64,000 nt of DNA from Muribaculum sp. (lineage in GTDB: Bacteria > Bacillota > Clostridia > Lachnospirales > Lachnospiraceae): positions 10,906 to 74,905 of the forward strand of contig JAMPHH010000011.1 in NCBI GenBank assembly GCA_023663505.1, in the 5' to 3' direction. Below, piece after piece: positions 51,126 through 60,048 of the stretch (its first letter is position 1; the number at the start of each line of letters is the position of its first letter). The translations under genes and the position numbers were made by a program. Under the pieces are notes generated by a model. That model saw nothing but the letters and a program-made list of their open reading frames with translations. It did no database searches and had not been told where the DNA came from.

Positions 51126-53315
51126 ATGAGCAGTAATTTTGACCAGACAACCACGGCAGATGTCAATTTTGGAGCGGAGTACAAGCCTGAGCGTACCGTC
51201 TATATGATCAAGAAGGACGGCAGCAAGGAGGCGTTCAATGTACAGAAGGTGATCAATGCCGTGGGCAAGAGCGCGTATAGGGCGCTGACCAAGTTCACCG
51301 AGGAGGAGGAGCGCAGCATATGCCAATTTGTGGTGGACAAGGTCAATGAGTTAGATGTGGACGAGATTCCCATTCCCATCATGCACAATATCGTGGAGAG
51401 CGCGTTGGAGCAGGTGAAGCCCGTGGTGGCGAAAAGCTATCGCGATTACCGCAATTACAAGCAGGATTTCGTGCGTATGCTCGACGATGTGTACAAGAAA
51501 AGCCAGTCGATCATGTATATCGGGGACAAGGAGAATGCTAACACGGATTCCGCGTTGGTCTCCACCAAGAGAAGCCTGATCTTTAACCAGCTTAACAAGG
51601 AGCTGTACCAGAAATTCTTCCTGACGACGGAGGAGATTCAGGCGTGCAGGGACGGCTATATTTATGTTCATGATATGTCCGCCAGACGAGACACCATGAA
51701 CTGCTGTCTGTTCGACGTGCAGAACGTTCTCACGGGCGGCTTTGAGATGGGGAATATCTGGTATAATGAGCCCAAGTCCTTAGATGTGGCATTTGACGTT
51801 ATCGGGGATATCGTTTTGAGTGCGGCGAGCCAACAGTACGGCGGTTTTACCGTGCCAAGCGTGGATTTGATATTAGAGCCCTACGCGGAGAAGTCCTACA
51901 AGCGCAATATTGAGAAATACACTAAGTTAGGCGTGGACGAGGACACTGCGCAGGCAGAGGCGTATGCGGACGTGGTGCGGGAGTTCGAGCAGGGCTTCCA
52001 AGGGTGGGAGTACAAGTTCAACACGGTTGCTTCCAGTCGCGGGGACTATCCCTTTATCACCGTCACGGCGGGCACGGGCACGGGGAGATTTGCCAAGCTT
52101 GCGACCATCACGATGCTGAATGTCCGCAGAAAGGGACAGGGCAAGAAGGATCACAAGAAGCCCGTTTTGTTTCCAAAGATCGTATTTTTGTATGATGAGA
52201 ATCTTCACGGTCCCGGCAAGGAATTGGAGGACGTGTTCGAGGCGGGCGTGGAGTGCTCCGCCAAGACCATGTATCCCGACTGGCTCAGTCTCACGGGCAA
52301 GGGCTATGTGGCGAGCATGTATAAGCAATACGGCAAGATCGTCTCTCCCATGGGCTGTCGTGCTTTTCTGTCTCCTTGGTATGAGAGGGGCGGCATGCAC
52401 CCGGCAGATGAGAATGATTCCCCGATTTTTGTAGGGCGTTTCAATATAGGCGCGGTCTCTCTGCACCTGCCCATGATATTGGCGAAGGCGCGCAAGGAGA
52501 GCAGGGATTTTTACGAGGTTTTGGATTATTACCTGAATCTGATCCGTCAGCTTCATATTCGAACCTATGCGTATCTGGGGGAGATGCGGGCGTCCACCAA
52601 CCCGCTTGCCTACTGTGAGGGCGGGTTCTTGGGAGGGAATCTGAAGCTTAGCGACAAGATCAAGCCCTTGCTCAAGGCAGCCACTGCAAGCTTTGGCATC
52701 ACGGCGTTAAACGAGCTGCAGGAGCTCTACAATGGCAAATCCTTGGTGGAGGACGGCGCATTTGCCCTCGAGGTGATGGAGCATATCAACCAGAAGATTT
52801 CGGAATATAAGGAGGCAGATGGCAATCTTTACGCGATCTACGGCACTCCCGCGGAGAATCTCTGCGGGCTGCAGGTGAAACAATTCCGCAAGAAATACGG
52901 TATCGTGGAAGGGGTGTCTGACAGAGAATATGTGTCCAACAGCTTCCACTGTCATGTGACAGAGGACATTACGCCCATCGAGAAACAGGATTTGGAGGAG
53001 CGTTTCTGGGATCTCTCCAACGGCGGCAAGATTCAATATGTGAAGTATCCGATTGATTATAATATCGAGGCAGTGAAAACCCTGATTCGCAGGGCTATGG
53101 ACATGGGATTCTATGAAGGGGTCAATCTTTCCCTCGCCTACTGTGACGATTGTGGGCATCAGGAGTTGGAGATGGATGTGTGTCCCAAGTGCGGCAGCCG
53201 CAATCTGACCAAGATCGACAGGATGAACGGCTATCTGTCCTACTCCCGCGTACATGGCGACACGCGCCTGAATGACGCTAAGATGGCTGAGATTGCCGAA
53301 AGGAAGAGTATGTAG
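51126..53315 (+). CDS. nrdD: Anaerobic (class III) ribonucleotide reductase, catalytic subunit
   Basis: This protein of about 729 residues reduces ribonucleoside triphosphates without oxygen. It has an N-terminal ATP-cone (VYMIKKDGSKEAFNVQKV), the catalytic barrel, a zinc site near the end (CDDCGHQE...CPKCGS), and the glycyl radical loop RMNGYLSY with Gly702. The radical loop reads NGYL where many relatives have CGYL or TGYL. The start at 51126 follows GGGAAGGA; an open frame continues upstream over the NrdR boxes and is not coding. nrdG follows after 2 bases. Confidence 0.97.
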   Translation: MSSNFDQTTTADVNFGAEYKPERTVYMIKKDGSKEAFNVQKVINAVGKSAYRALTKFTEEEERSICQFVVDKVNELDVDEIPIPIMHNIVESALEQVKPVVAKSYRDYRNYKQDFVRMLDDVYKKSQSIMYIGDKENANTDSALVSTKRSLIFNQLNKELYQKFFLTTEEIQACRDGYIYVHDMSARRDTMNCCLFDVQNVLTGGFEMGNIWYNEPKSLDVAFDVIGDIVLSAASQQYGGFTVPSVDLILEPYAEKSYKRNIEKYTKLGVDEDTAQAEAYADVVREFEQGFQGWEYKFNTVASSRGDYPFITVTAGTGTGRFAKLATITMLNVRRKGQGKKDHKKPVLFPKIVFLYDENLHGPGKELEDVFEAGVECSAKTMYPDWLSLTGKGYVASMYKQYGKIVSPMGCRAFLSPWYERGGMHPADENDSPIFVGRFNIGAVSLHLPMILAKARKESRDFYEVLDYYLNLIRQLHIRTYAYLGEMRASTNPLAYCEGGFLGGNLKLSDKIKPLLKAATASFGITALNELQELYNGKSLVEDGAFALEVMEHINQKISEYKEADGNLYAIYGTPAENLCGLQVKQFRKKYGIVEGVSDREYVSNSFHCHVTEDITPIEKQDLEERFWDLSNGGKIQYVKYPIDYNIEAVKTLIRRAMDMGFYEGVNLSLAYCDDCGHQELEMDVCPKCGSRNLTKIDRMNGYLSYSRVHGDTRLNDAKMAEIAERKSM

Positions 53316-53317
53316 GG

Positions 53318-53890
53318 ATGAGATATCATAACATAACAAAAGATGATATGCTAAACGGCGACGGATTGCGCGTGGTGCTTTGGGTTGCCGGCTGCAATCA
53401 CTGCTGTAAGGACTGCCACAATCCCGTCACATGGGATCCTGACGGCGGGCTGCTCTTTGACGAGGCGGCAAAGCAGGAGATTTATGAACAATTAGACCAT
53501 TCGTATATCTCAGGCATCACCTTTTCGGGCGGAGACCCGCTGCACCCGTCCAATCGGTTAGATGTGCGCAATTTCATGTCCGAGATCAAAGCCAAATACC
53601 CTGATAAGACGATTTGGTTATACACGGGAGATGTCTGGGAGAATATACTTTATTATCCCATGATGCAGTATATAGATGTGGTGGTGGACGGTGAGTTCCA
53701 TGCGGAGGAGAAGGACGCGAAGCTTCTTTGGAAGGGGAGCAGGAATCAGCGGGTGATTGACGTGAAGCGCACCATGAAGCAGTCAGACCCGCTCATTCCG
53801 ATATTGCACAGCAGGGATTACGCTGACGAGAAGGAGCGGTTTGTCCCGCACCCCACCGCCAGTGCGCAGGTCACGTCATGCGTGCTCTAG
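53318..53890 (+). CDS. nrdG: Anaerobic ribonucleotide reductase activating protein
   Basis: This 190-residue radical SAM enzyme makes the glycyl radical on NrdD. The cluster motif is CNHCCKDCHN, giving CX3CX2C with an extra cysteine inside. Next come GLLFDEAAK, the SAM-binding TFSGGDPL and DVVVDGEF. It is co-transcribed with nrdD. The C-terminus after RNQRVIDV is slightly longer than usual and ends in a Ser/Thr/Ala-rich tail. Confidence 0.96.
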   Translation: MRYHNITKDDMLNGDGLRVVLWVAGCNHCCKDCHNPVTWDPDGGLLFDEAAKQEIYEQLDHSYISGITFSGGDPLHPSNRLDVRNFMSEIKAKYPDKTIWLYTGDVWENILYYPMMQYIDVVVDGEFHAEEKDAKLLWKGSRNQRVIDVKRTMKQSDPLIPILHSRDYADEKERFVPHPTASAQVTSCVL

Positions 53891-54003
53891 TGCGCAGAGC
53901 TACATATGGAACTTAGCTGCTTTACAGCATGCGGATCGCACGGCGAGTAGAGGGAAGCTTCCTTACTCGATGCTTGTACCACATATTGATATGGAGGAGA
54001 GAT

Positions 54004-54519
54004 ATGCGCAGGATTGCTCAATTTTTTAAGGTGAGTCCCGAGAACTTCATGAATGCCATGAGGGAGGATTTTCCCCAATATACGGAGGCTGATATCTGCG
54101 ATATGTACGAGAGTCTTGAACTGCCAAGACGCGCCACCAAGGGGAGCGCGGGCTATGACTTCCATGCGCCCTTTGCCTTCTCGCTGCCGCCCGGGGCAAC
54201 CATCAAGATTCCCACGGGTATCCGCGTGAAAATGGAGGAGGACTGGGTGTTGAAGCTCTATCCCCGCAGCGGTCTTGGCTTCAAATTCCGCCTGCAGATG
54301 AATAACACGGTGGGGATCATAGACAGCGATTATTTTAACTCTGACAATGAGGGGCATATTTTCGTGAAGCTCACGAATGACTCCAATGAGGGCAGAACCG
54401 TGGACGTGACGGCGGGCATGGGAATCGTGCAGGGGATTTTCCTCGAATATGGCATCACCGTTGATGACGAGGCGGACGGCGTGAGAAACGGCGGCTTTGG
54501 GAGTACCACGAGGGAGTAG
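54004..54519 (+). CDS. dut: dUTP diphosphatase (dUTPase)
   Basis: This 171-residue trimeric-type dUTPase hydrolyses dUTP to dUMP. Five motifs are present: AGYDFHAP, YPRSGLGFK, VGIIDSDYF, the GRTVDVTAGMGIVQGIF region, and C-terminal GGFGSTTRE. About 35 extra N-terminal residues (MRRIAQFFKVS...) precede the core. The start at 54004 has GGAGGAG upstream. The role fits the adjacent ribonucleotide reductase genes. The gap 53891-54003 holds no other gene. Confidence 0.95.
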   Translation: MRRIAQFFKVSPENFMNAMREDFPQYTEADICDMYESLELPRRATKGSAGYDFHAPFAFSLPPGATIKIPTGIRVKMEEDWVLKLYPRSGLGFKFRLQMNNTVGIIDSDYFNSDNEGHIFVKLTNDSNEGRTVDVTAGMGIVQGIFLEYGITVDDEADGVRNGGFGSTTRE

Positions 54520-54548
54520 TCCGCGGCAAGTATCATAAGTATAATTTT

Positions 54549-54603
54549 AAACCTTCCGGGTGACACTAGACGTAGTATATAGTGCCGCGACGGGAGGTTT
54601 TTT
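54549..54603 (+). terminator. Branched terminator hairpin that holds the spoVAF ribosome site
   Basis: AAACCTTCCG (54549-54558) pairs with CGGGAGGTTT (54591-54600); an inner CACTA/TAGTG arm caps it, and six Ts follow. The GGGAGG ribosome binding site for the ATG at 54604 is in the right arm, so the same hairpin could end dut transcripts and block translation of read-through mRNA. Confidence 0.75.
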
Positions 54604-56025
54604 ATGAGGAAAATATCCGAGAATTTGCAGGAAAACATGGATTATATGGACAGACTGCTGGGGGTGGAGCACAATTTTGACGTGGTGCACAGAACCATGA
54701 GCATCGGAGACAAGAATGCGTGTATGTACCTTATTGACGGCTTCTGTAAGGACGACCTGATACAGAAAATCCTACAATACTTTATGGATATGAAGCCAGA
54801 GGACGTGCCGAAGGACGCGGAGACCTTGGTGAAGCAGTATATTCCACATATCGAGGTTGAGGTGGAGGAGGATTTGGAGAAGCTGATGCTCTCGCTCCTC
54901 TCGGGTATGTTTCTTTTGTTTGTGGAGGGGTACGAGAAGGCGATCCTGATCGATTCCCGCACTTATCCTGCCCGCAGTGTGGAGGAGCCTGACAAGGATA
55001 AGGTGCTGAGGGGCTCCAGAGACGGCTTCGTGGAGACGGTGGTGTTCAACACCGCATTGATAAGACGCCGTATCCGCAGCGATCAGCTTCGCATGGAAAT
55101 GCTGAACGCGGGAGAGTGTTCACACACGGATATCGTGCTCTGTTATATGGAGGATCGGGTGGATCAGGATTTTCTGGAGGAGCTTCGCGGGAAGATCAAT
55201 GGGATTCATGTGGAATCGCTGACCATGAATCAGGAGAGCTTGGCGGAGTGTATATACCGAAGGAAATGGTTTAATCCATTCCCGAAGTTTAAATATACCG
55301 AGAGACCGGATACCGCGGCGGCGCAGATACTTGAGGGAAATATTATTGTACTGGTGGACAACTCGCCCTCCGCCATGATCATTCCCACCACTATCTTTGA
55401 CGTGATTGATGAGGCGGACGATTATTATTTCCCGCCCATCACGGGAACCTATCTGCGGCTCACGCGCTTTTTGATCGCGATTTTGACCTATATTCTCACG
55501 CCGACCTTTTTGCTGTTGATGAACCACCCGCAGTATGTACCTGAGAGCTTCTCGTTTATCATGCTGCAGGAGGAGCCCAATATTCCCCTGCTGTGGCAAT
55601 TCCTGATTCTGGAGCTTGCGATTGACGGGCTAAAGCTCGCGGCTGTGAACACCCCGAATATGCTGAGCACGCCCTTAAGTGTCATGGCGGCGTTGGTACT
55701 GGGGGAATTCTCTGTCAACAGCGGGTGGTTCTCGGCGGAGGTGATGCTGTATATGGCTTTTGTGGCGATCGCCAACTACACCCAAGCCAACTATGAGCTG
55801 GGGTACGCGTTGAAATTCATGCGTATCCTGAATCTGATCCTGACGGCGATCTTCGGGCTGTGGGGATATGTGGCGGGGATCGTGCTCGCCGTGCTCGCGG
55901 TATTCTGTAACCGAACGGTGTCGCGCAGAAGCTATGCCTATCCGCTTTTTCCGCTGAATGTCGGGAAGCTGTTTGATCGGCTGATCCGCAGGCGGATGCC
56001 GGGGGCGAGGAAGCAGGTGAAGTAA
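54604..56025 (+). CDS. spoVAF: SpoVAF/GerA-family spore membrane protein
   Basis: This 473-residue GerA-family protein has an N-terminal soluble domain (about 1-260) with ILIDSRTYPARSVEEPDKD and GSRDGFVETVVFNTALIRRRI. A membrane domain of about six helices follows with TGTYLRLTRF and LELAIDGLKLAAVNTPN. The RSVEEPD/GSRDGF block is typical of SpoVAF, which lies in the spore inner membrane and acts with the SpoVA channel during germination. No spoVA genes are next to it here. Translation depends on a GGGAGG site that lies in a hairpin. Confidence 0.9.
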   Translation: MRKISENLQENMDYMDRLLGVEHNFDVVHRTMSIGDKNACMYLIDGFCKDDLIQKILQYFMDMKPEDVPKDAETLVKQYIPHIEVEVEEDLEKLMLSLLSGMFLLFVEGYEKAILIDSRTYPARSVEEPDKDKVLRGSRDGFVETVVFNTALIRRRIRSDQLRMEMLNAGECSHTDIVLCYMEDRVDQDFLEELRGKINGIHVESLTMNQESLAECIYRRKWFNPFPKFKYTERPDTAAAQILEGNIIVLVDNSPSAMIIPTTIFDVIDEADDYYFPPITGTYLRLTRFLIAILTYILTPTFLLLMNHPQYVPESFSFIMLQEEPNIPLLWQFLILELAIDGLKLAAVNTPNMLSTPLSVMAALVLGEFSVNSGWFSAEVMLYMAFVAIANYTQANYELGYALKFMRILNLILTAIFGLWGYVAGIVLAVLAVFCNRTVSRRSYAYPLFPLNVGKLFDRLIRRRMPGARKQVK

Positions 56026-56141
56026 GGGATAAGCTGTGAGGAGTATTTGACGCCCATAAGGGTGTTGTCTGAAACTCACCAAATTTTAACTGCATCATAC
56101 AATACTATTAACATCATTTAAAAAGTATGAGAGGATGTATC

Positions 56142-56309
56142 ATGCAGGAATTTAGATTAGATGAGCATTCCGAGCAGTTTCCGATCGCGATGGCATATGT
56201 ACCTTGGCAGCGCTTTGAGGGTATCTATGAAGATTTGGAGAAGGCATATTGCATCGGCACCGTCTTTCCGGAATTGAATAAGCCTTTTACGGGAGGGAGA
56301 TGTGTGTGA
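56142..56309 (+). CDS. cotJA: Spore coat protein CotJA
   Basis: This 55-residue protein contains PIAMAYVPWQRFEGIYE and GTVFPELNKPF, the CotJA signature. It is a small inner coat component. The start at ATG 56142 has GAGAGG about 7 bases upstream. It overlaps cotJB by one base (TGATG). Confidence 0.93.
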   Translation: MQEFRLDEHSEQFPIAMAYVPWQRFEGIYEDLEKAYCIGTVFPELNKPFTGGRCV

Positions 56310-56563
56310 TGAATAATAAGGATCAGATGCTCAGAGACATTGGCATTGTCGGCTTCACGGTGACAGAGCTTGCGCTTTATCTGGATACTCACCCCCATGA
56401 CCGCAATGCCATAGAATATTTTAACCATTACAACCGCATTAAGACACAGATGGAGAAGGAGTTCTCCAAGAATTATTTCCCGCTCAGGGTGGATCTGGCT
56501 GAAAGCAATCAGGAGTGGAGATGGGGCGCGGCTCCCCTGCCATGGGAAGGAGTGTGTGGATAA
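56309..56563 (+). CDS. cotJB: Spore coat protein CotJB
   Basis: This 84-residue protein has LRDIGIVGFTVTELALYLDT, HDRNAIEYFNHYNR and the C-terminal WGAAPLPWEG, all typical of CotJB. Translation is coupled to cotJA through TGATG and to cotJC through TAATG. Confidence 0.94.
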   Translation: MNNKDQMLRDIGIVGFTVTELALYLDTHPHDRNAIEYFNHYNRIKTQMEKEFSKNYFPLRVDLAESNQEWRWGAAPLPWEGVCG

Positions 56564-57186
56564 TGTGGAGTTATGAGAAAAGATTGGAATTTCCCGTGAA
56601 TATCAAGGAGCCCAATGCGAAGCTTGCACAGGCGATCATCTCCCAGTTTGGAGGACCTGACGGAGAGCTTGCGGCGAGCATGCGTTACCTGTCCCAGAAG
56701 TTTGCTACCCCCTACAAGGAGGTGGCGGGGCTTTTGAATGATATCGGAACCGAGGAGCTGGCGCATCTGGAGATGGTGGGGGCGATCGTGTATCAGCTGA
56801 CCAGAAACCTATCCATGGATGAGATTGAGAAAAGTGGTTTTGACAAATATTATGTGGATCACACCTTGGGCTTGTGGCCTCAGGCGGCAGGCGGTATCCC
56901 GTTCAACGCCTGTGAGTTCCAGAGCAAGGGGGATATCATCACGGATTTGTTCGAGGATATGGCAGCAGAGCAGAAGGCGAGAAGCACCTATGACAATATC
57001 CTGCGACTGGTGAAGGATTGTCCCGATGTGGCGGCGCCTATCAAATTCCTTCGTGAGAGGGAAGTGGTGCATTTCCAGAGATTCGGCGAGGCTCTGCGCA
57101 TCACGCAGGATAAGCTGGATTCCAAGAACTTCTATGCGTTCAATCCCGGGTTTGACAGGTGCGAGGACTGCGGGTGTAAGAATTAA
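56563..57186 (+). CDS. cotJC: CotJC, manganese catalase-family spore coat protein
   Basis: This 207-residue protein starts MWSYEKRLEFPV and has a ferritin-like four-helix bundle. The metal-ligand pattern includes GPDGELAASMRYL, DIGTEELAHLEMV, DMAAEQKARSTYD and REREVVHFQRFGE. It ends in a Cys-rich RCEDCGCKN tail. It is a spore coat catalase-like protein. The start overlaps the cotJB stop by one base. Confidence 0.95.
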   Translation: MWSYEKRLEFPVNIKEPNAKLAQAIISQFGGPDGELAASMRYLSQKFATPYKEVAGLLNDIGTEELAHLEMVGAIVYQLTRNLSMDEIEKSGFDKYYVDHTLGLWPQAAGGIPFNACEFQSKGDIITDLFEDMAAEQKARSTYDNILRLVKDCPDVAAPIKFLREREVVHFQRFGEALRITQDKLDSKNFYAFNPGFDRCEDCGCKN

Positions 57187-57203
57187 GAGATTAGATGGAT
57201 TGA

Positions 57204-57229
57204 GAGGGGCAGCTTTTTGCCCCTCTTTT
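57204..57229. terminator. Terminator after cotJC
   Basis: GAGGGGCA pairs with TGCCCCTC around a short loop, followed by TTTT. It lies between converging genes. Confidence 0.85.
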
Positions 57230-57237
57230 GCTATGTC

Positions 57238-58380
57238 TCAATCGGGGCAGAGTGTCCGGAATTCCTCCCATGTGCGGTGATAGCCGTTCGGAAACATGGA
57301 GTTGAACTCGGCTCTCGTCACCTCCTCGGTGACGGCATTCCCGTTACCGTCAGGATAACTCCATGAGAAGCTCTCGCAGCCCCGCATTCTGGCAATGAAC
57401 ATAAGCCCCATGCAGCGTATTTTCTCGTCAGCCTGAGCGTCAAGCGTTGTCTCGAATGTCAGATGGAGCTTATCTCCCGACACAGTATATTGAAAGCGTC
57501 CAAAATGCTCCTCTATTGACATGCGGCTTAGGAAGGAATCGACCGTGCTCGCACTTTGCATATCCATGTCACAGCCATCAGGATAATAGTATTCGTAATA
57601 GCTCCCGAATACATAGAATAGGTTGTGCGTCTTGGTAATGACGGGAGTGAGCGTACTCCCGCTCAAATCCTGCAGCGTGATTGCGGAGATATTGTTCTGC
57701 GGTGTCTCTATGAGAGCCAGATAATAGGTCGTTTCCTCCGTATAGGGCGCGCCAAGCTGCAAATCTATTCTTTTGCCCTTGTGAAAGAGTGTTGAATCCT
57801 CGTTAAAATAAAACTGCAAATCGGAAAAGCCGTTCGGAGCGTAGAGCAGTATTTTCCCAACGTGTCCCTCGCTAATCTCGGCAGGGGAATACTCGGAAAA
57901 CAAAATATAGTATTCTGCCCCTTGCCTGTCGCAGGTCTGAAGCCATTCCTTGGTATCGTTGTCCGTGACCTCGGAGATATCACGCAACAGGGATTGTGTC
58001 CCGATATAGCTGTACTGCGCCGTGTTCTTATGCAGAAACAGTTGATAAGCGGCAATGCAGGCAAACGCCAGAAGGACAGCGAAAAGTATCTTCCCAAGCC
58101 GCTTCCTGCGGCGGTTATTCAGAGACATCTCCTCCGCGATTCGCGCCAACTGCTTTGCGATCGCGTCCTCCTTAGCTACATTTGGAATTGTAGTGTCCAA
58201 GAGTGCGCTGACGTCCACGTCAAAAATCTCTGCTATTTTCAGCACGATGTCCGCGTCAGGGACGGAATAGCCCTTCTCCCATTTTGAGATTGTCTGCCGC
58301 GTCACATGAAGCTTTGATGCGAGCATATCCTGTGTCAAGCCGTTCTTCTTGCGAAGGCTGCTCAAATTATCCTGAAGCAT
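57238..58380 (-). CDS. Membrane-anchored XRE regulator with extracytoplasmic DUF4825-like domain
   Basis: This 380-residue protein joins an N-terminal Cro/CI-type helix-turn-helix (residues about 5-60, LTQDMLASKLHVTRQTISKW) to one membrane helix (about 93-110). An external C-terminal domain of about 260 residues follows (YYILFSEYSPAEISEGHVG; CMGLMFIARMRGCESFSW), which resembles DUF4825. The layout suggests one-component transmembrane signalling, with an outside domain controlling a DNA-binding domain inside. A palindrome overlaps the predicted promoter. The adjacent ECF sigma pair is a possible target; that is inference. Confidence 0.85.
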   Translation of the reverse strand: MLQDNLSSLRKKNGLTQDMLASKLHVTRQTISKWEKGYSVPDADIVLKIAEIFDVDVSALLDTTIPNVAKEDAIAKQLARIAEEMSLNNRRRKRLGKILFAVLLAFACIAAYQLFLHKNTAQYSYIGTQSLLRDISEVTDNDTKEWLQTCDRQGAEYYILFSEYSPAEISEGHVGKILLYAPNGFSDLQFYFNEDSTLFHKGKRIDLQLGAPYTEETTYYLALIETPQNNISAITLQDLSGSTLTPVITKTHNLFYVFGSYYEYYYPDGCDMDMQSASTVDSFLSRMSIEEHFGRFQYTVSGDKLHLTFETTLDAQADEKIRCMGLMFIARMRGCESFSWSYPDGNGNAVTEEVTRAEFNSMFPNGYHRTWEEFRTLCPD

Positions 58381-58411
58381 AGCTTTCTCCTTTTCTGATG
58401 TTCATGAGATT

Positions 58412-58447
58412 AATCTAACAAAATCAGCGCGTGATTGCAAGCAATCA
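58412..58447 (-). promoter_or_regulatory. Predicted promoter and operator of the membrane-anchored regulator
   Basis: On the minus strand TTGCAA (58440-58435), 17 bases, TAGATT (58417-58412). The palindrome TGATTGC-AA-GCAATCA (58432-58447) overlaps the -35, and a further TGATTGC half-site follows at 58453. This is a likely autoregulatory operator. Confidence 0.5.
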
Positions 58448-58498
58448 GTGCCTGATTGCTCGCAACGCATATTAACATTTGTAAACCATGTTACAGCT

Positions 58499-58604
58499 TG
58501 TTGCTATTCAAGGTGCAATCGCGGGAGATTTTGATGCGTATTCTGCACCAAAATCCGAGACAGTTTAGCCATATGGACGGCAAAACCGTAAAATATCTGT
58601 AACG
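58499..58604. repeat. Inverted-repeat element related to 39719-39886
   Basis: It is bounded by GTTACAG and CTGTAAC. 58501-58563 aligns without gaps to 39751-39813 with about 5 differences in 63 bases, including the stem TTTTGATGCG...GCACCAAAA around ATTCT. It is non-coding. Confidence 0.75.
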
Positions 58605-58647
58605 GATAACCGAAGTAAATAAGGAATGCCAAGTCAGGACAAAATTT

Positions 58648-58676
58648 TGTAACGTTTTTGAAGCTGATGTGTCATA
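58648..58676 (+). promoter_or_regulatory. Possible ECF-type promoter of the sigma factor gene
   Basis: TGTAAC (58648-58653), 17 bases, GTCATA (58671-58676) resembles the AAC / CGT pattern of ECF promoters, as expected for an autoregulated ECF sigma gene. Confidence 0.4.
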
Positions 58677-58707
58677 TGTATGAAGGGCACGGGAAAGGGG
58701 TGGCGTG

Positions 58708-59181
58708 ATGAGTGCTTTTGAGGAATTATATAAGCGGTATTACAGTCAGGTCTACTTCTATGTGCTGGGATTGTGCAGGAATGAGCATATCGCGGAGGAG
58801 ATCACACAGGACACGTTTTTCAAGGTGTTGGAAAAGATGGATACCTTTCATGGGGAATGTAAGGTCAATGTGTGGATCATACAGATTGCCAAAAATACAT
58901 TTTATAATTACTGCAGGAAGAAAAAAATCGACCCCGAGAGTTCCTTTGAGGATATTGCGGCGGAGGGGAGTATCGAGGAAAAAATAATTGACAGGGAATC
59001 CGCGGAGCAGATTCACGTGATTCTGCACAAGATGCAGGAGCCGTACAAGGAGGTGTTCTGGATGAGAACCTTCGGCGAGTTGAGCTTTAAGGAGATTGGC
59101 AGTATTCATGGGAAAACGGAGAGCTGGGCGAGAGTGACCTATCACCGGGCCAAATTGATGATCAGGGAGGAAATGAGATGA
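58708..59181 (+). CDS. ECF-type RNA polymerase sigma factor
   Basis: This 157-residue protein contains sigma region 2 (FEELYKRYYSQVYFYVLG, AEEITQDTFFKVLEKM) and region 4 (LHKMQEPYKEVFWMRTFG, LSFKEIGSIHGKTESWARV). It lacks the other sigma-70 regions, as usual for extracytoplasmic-function sigma factors. Its stop overlaps the anti-sigma gene by 4 bases. An ATG at 58708 is preceded by GTG 58705. Confidence 0.94.
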   Translation: MSAFEELYKRYYSQVYFYVLGLCRNEHIAEEITQDTFFKVLEKMDTFHGECKVNVWIIQIAKNTFYNYCRKKKIDPESSFEDIAAEGSIEEKIIDRESAEQIHVILHKMQEPYKEVFWMRTFGELSFKEIGSIHGKTESWARVTYHRAKLMIREEMR

Positions 59182-60014
59182 AATATTCATGTGATTTGAT
59201 TCGAGATTTATTGCCTTTATATTGCGATCAGGTATGCAGCAGGGACAGTGCGCAGGCGGTGGAGGAGCATATCAGCGCCTGTGAGGAATGCCAAAATATC
59301 TATATGGGAATGCGGCAAAGTGTTTCGATAGACAGCGCAGGCTATGAAGAACAGCAGCTATCCTCCATGCGGAAGGTAAAGAAAAAAATCAAAGAGCGAA
59401 ACACGGTTTTTGCCACGATTGGAATCATATTCGGCATTATCCTTGTAATCGTTGTGCTAAGAGTTCTGCTGATGGTAGGGCTGTTCAGCCTTGCGGTGGC
59501 GGAGGGAGAGCAGGATTATATTACGACCACGGATATAGACGATTATGGGGTGTTTGAGGGCTTTAACGGATACAGCGGACTGGATATTTTTCCGAGGCAG
59601 CTTGACAGCCGTGCGGAGGTATTCCAATATTCGTATTATTATGCGGACACCCTTTTTGACCCGACAGCTCAGATTTATCTGGAGTGCGGTTATGAGGAGG
59701 ACGATTATACCAAGGAAATCGAGCGATTGAAGGGGATACGGGAGGAGTATAAGGGCAGAGTGCAGTCGATCGTGTATGACACGGAATCCTTTGCGTATCC
59801 CGCCTATGTGACGATAGACGCCGATAACCACTGCTACGAATATGCTTTGCTGCTAGGGGAAGGGAGGATCGCGTATGTTTTCCTGCAATTTATCGAGGAG
59901 GAAGATATCGTCTTTCCCGCGGAATACCTGCCAAAGGAATACGGGCAGAGGGACAACGGCTTCTCCATTTATATATTCAGGTTCCCCAATGGAGATGGAT
60001 ATGGCGTTTTTTAA
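59178..60014 (+). CDS. Membrane anti-sigma factor with zf-HC2 motif
   Basis: This 278-residue protein has an N-terminal zinc-binding anti-sigma domain (CDLIRDLLPLYCDQVCSRD, HISACEECQ), one membrane helix (about residues 76-105) and an external domain of about 170 residues with no recognised fold (contains FPRQLDSRAEVFQYSYYY). It should bind the upstream sigma factor at the membrane until an outside signal releases it. Confidence 0.9.
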   Translation: MKYSCDLIRDLLPLYCDQVCSRDSAQAVEEHISACEECQNIYMGMRQSVSIDSAGYEEQQLSSMRKVKKKIKERNTVFATIGIIFGIILVIVVLRVLLMVGLFSLAVAEGEQDYITTTDIDDYGVFEGFNGYSGLDIFPRQLDSRAEVFQYSYYYADTLFDPTAQIYLECGYEEDDYTKEIERLKGIREEYKGRVQSIVYDTESFAYPAYVTIDADNHCYEYALLLGEGRIAYVFLQFIEEEDIVFPAEYLPKEYGQRDNGFSIYIFRFPNGDGYGVF

Positions 60015-60048
60015 AAGAGTATGCTAAAATGCATAGGGAGGGGTTGCT

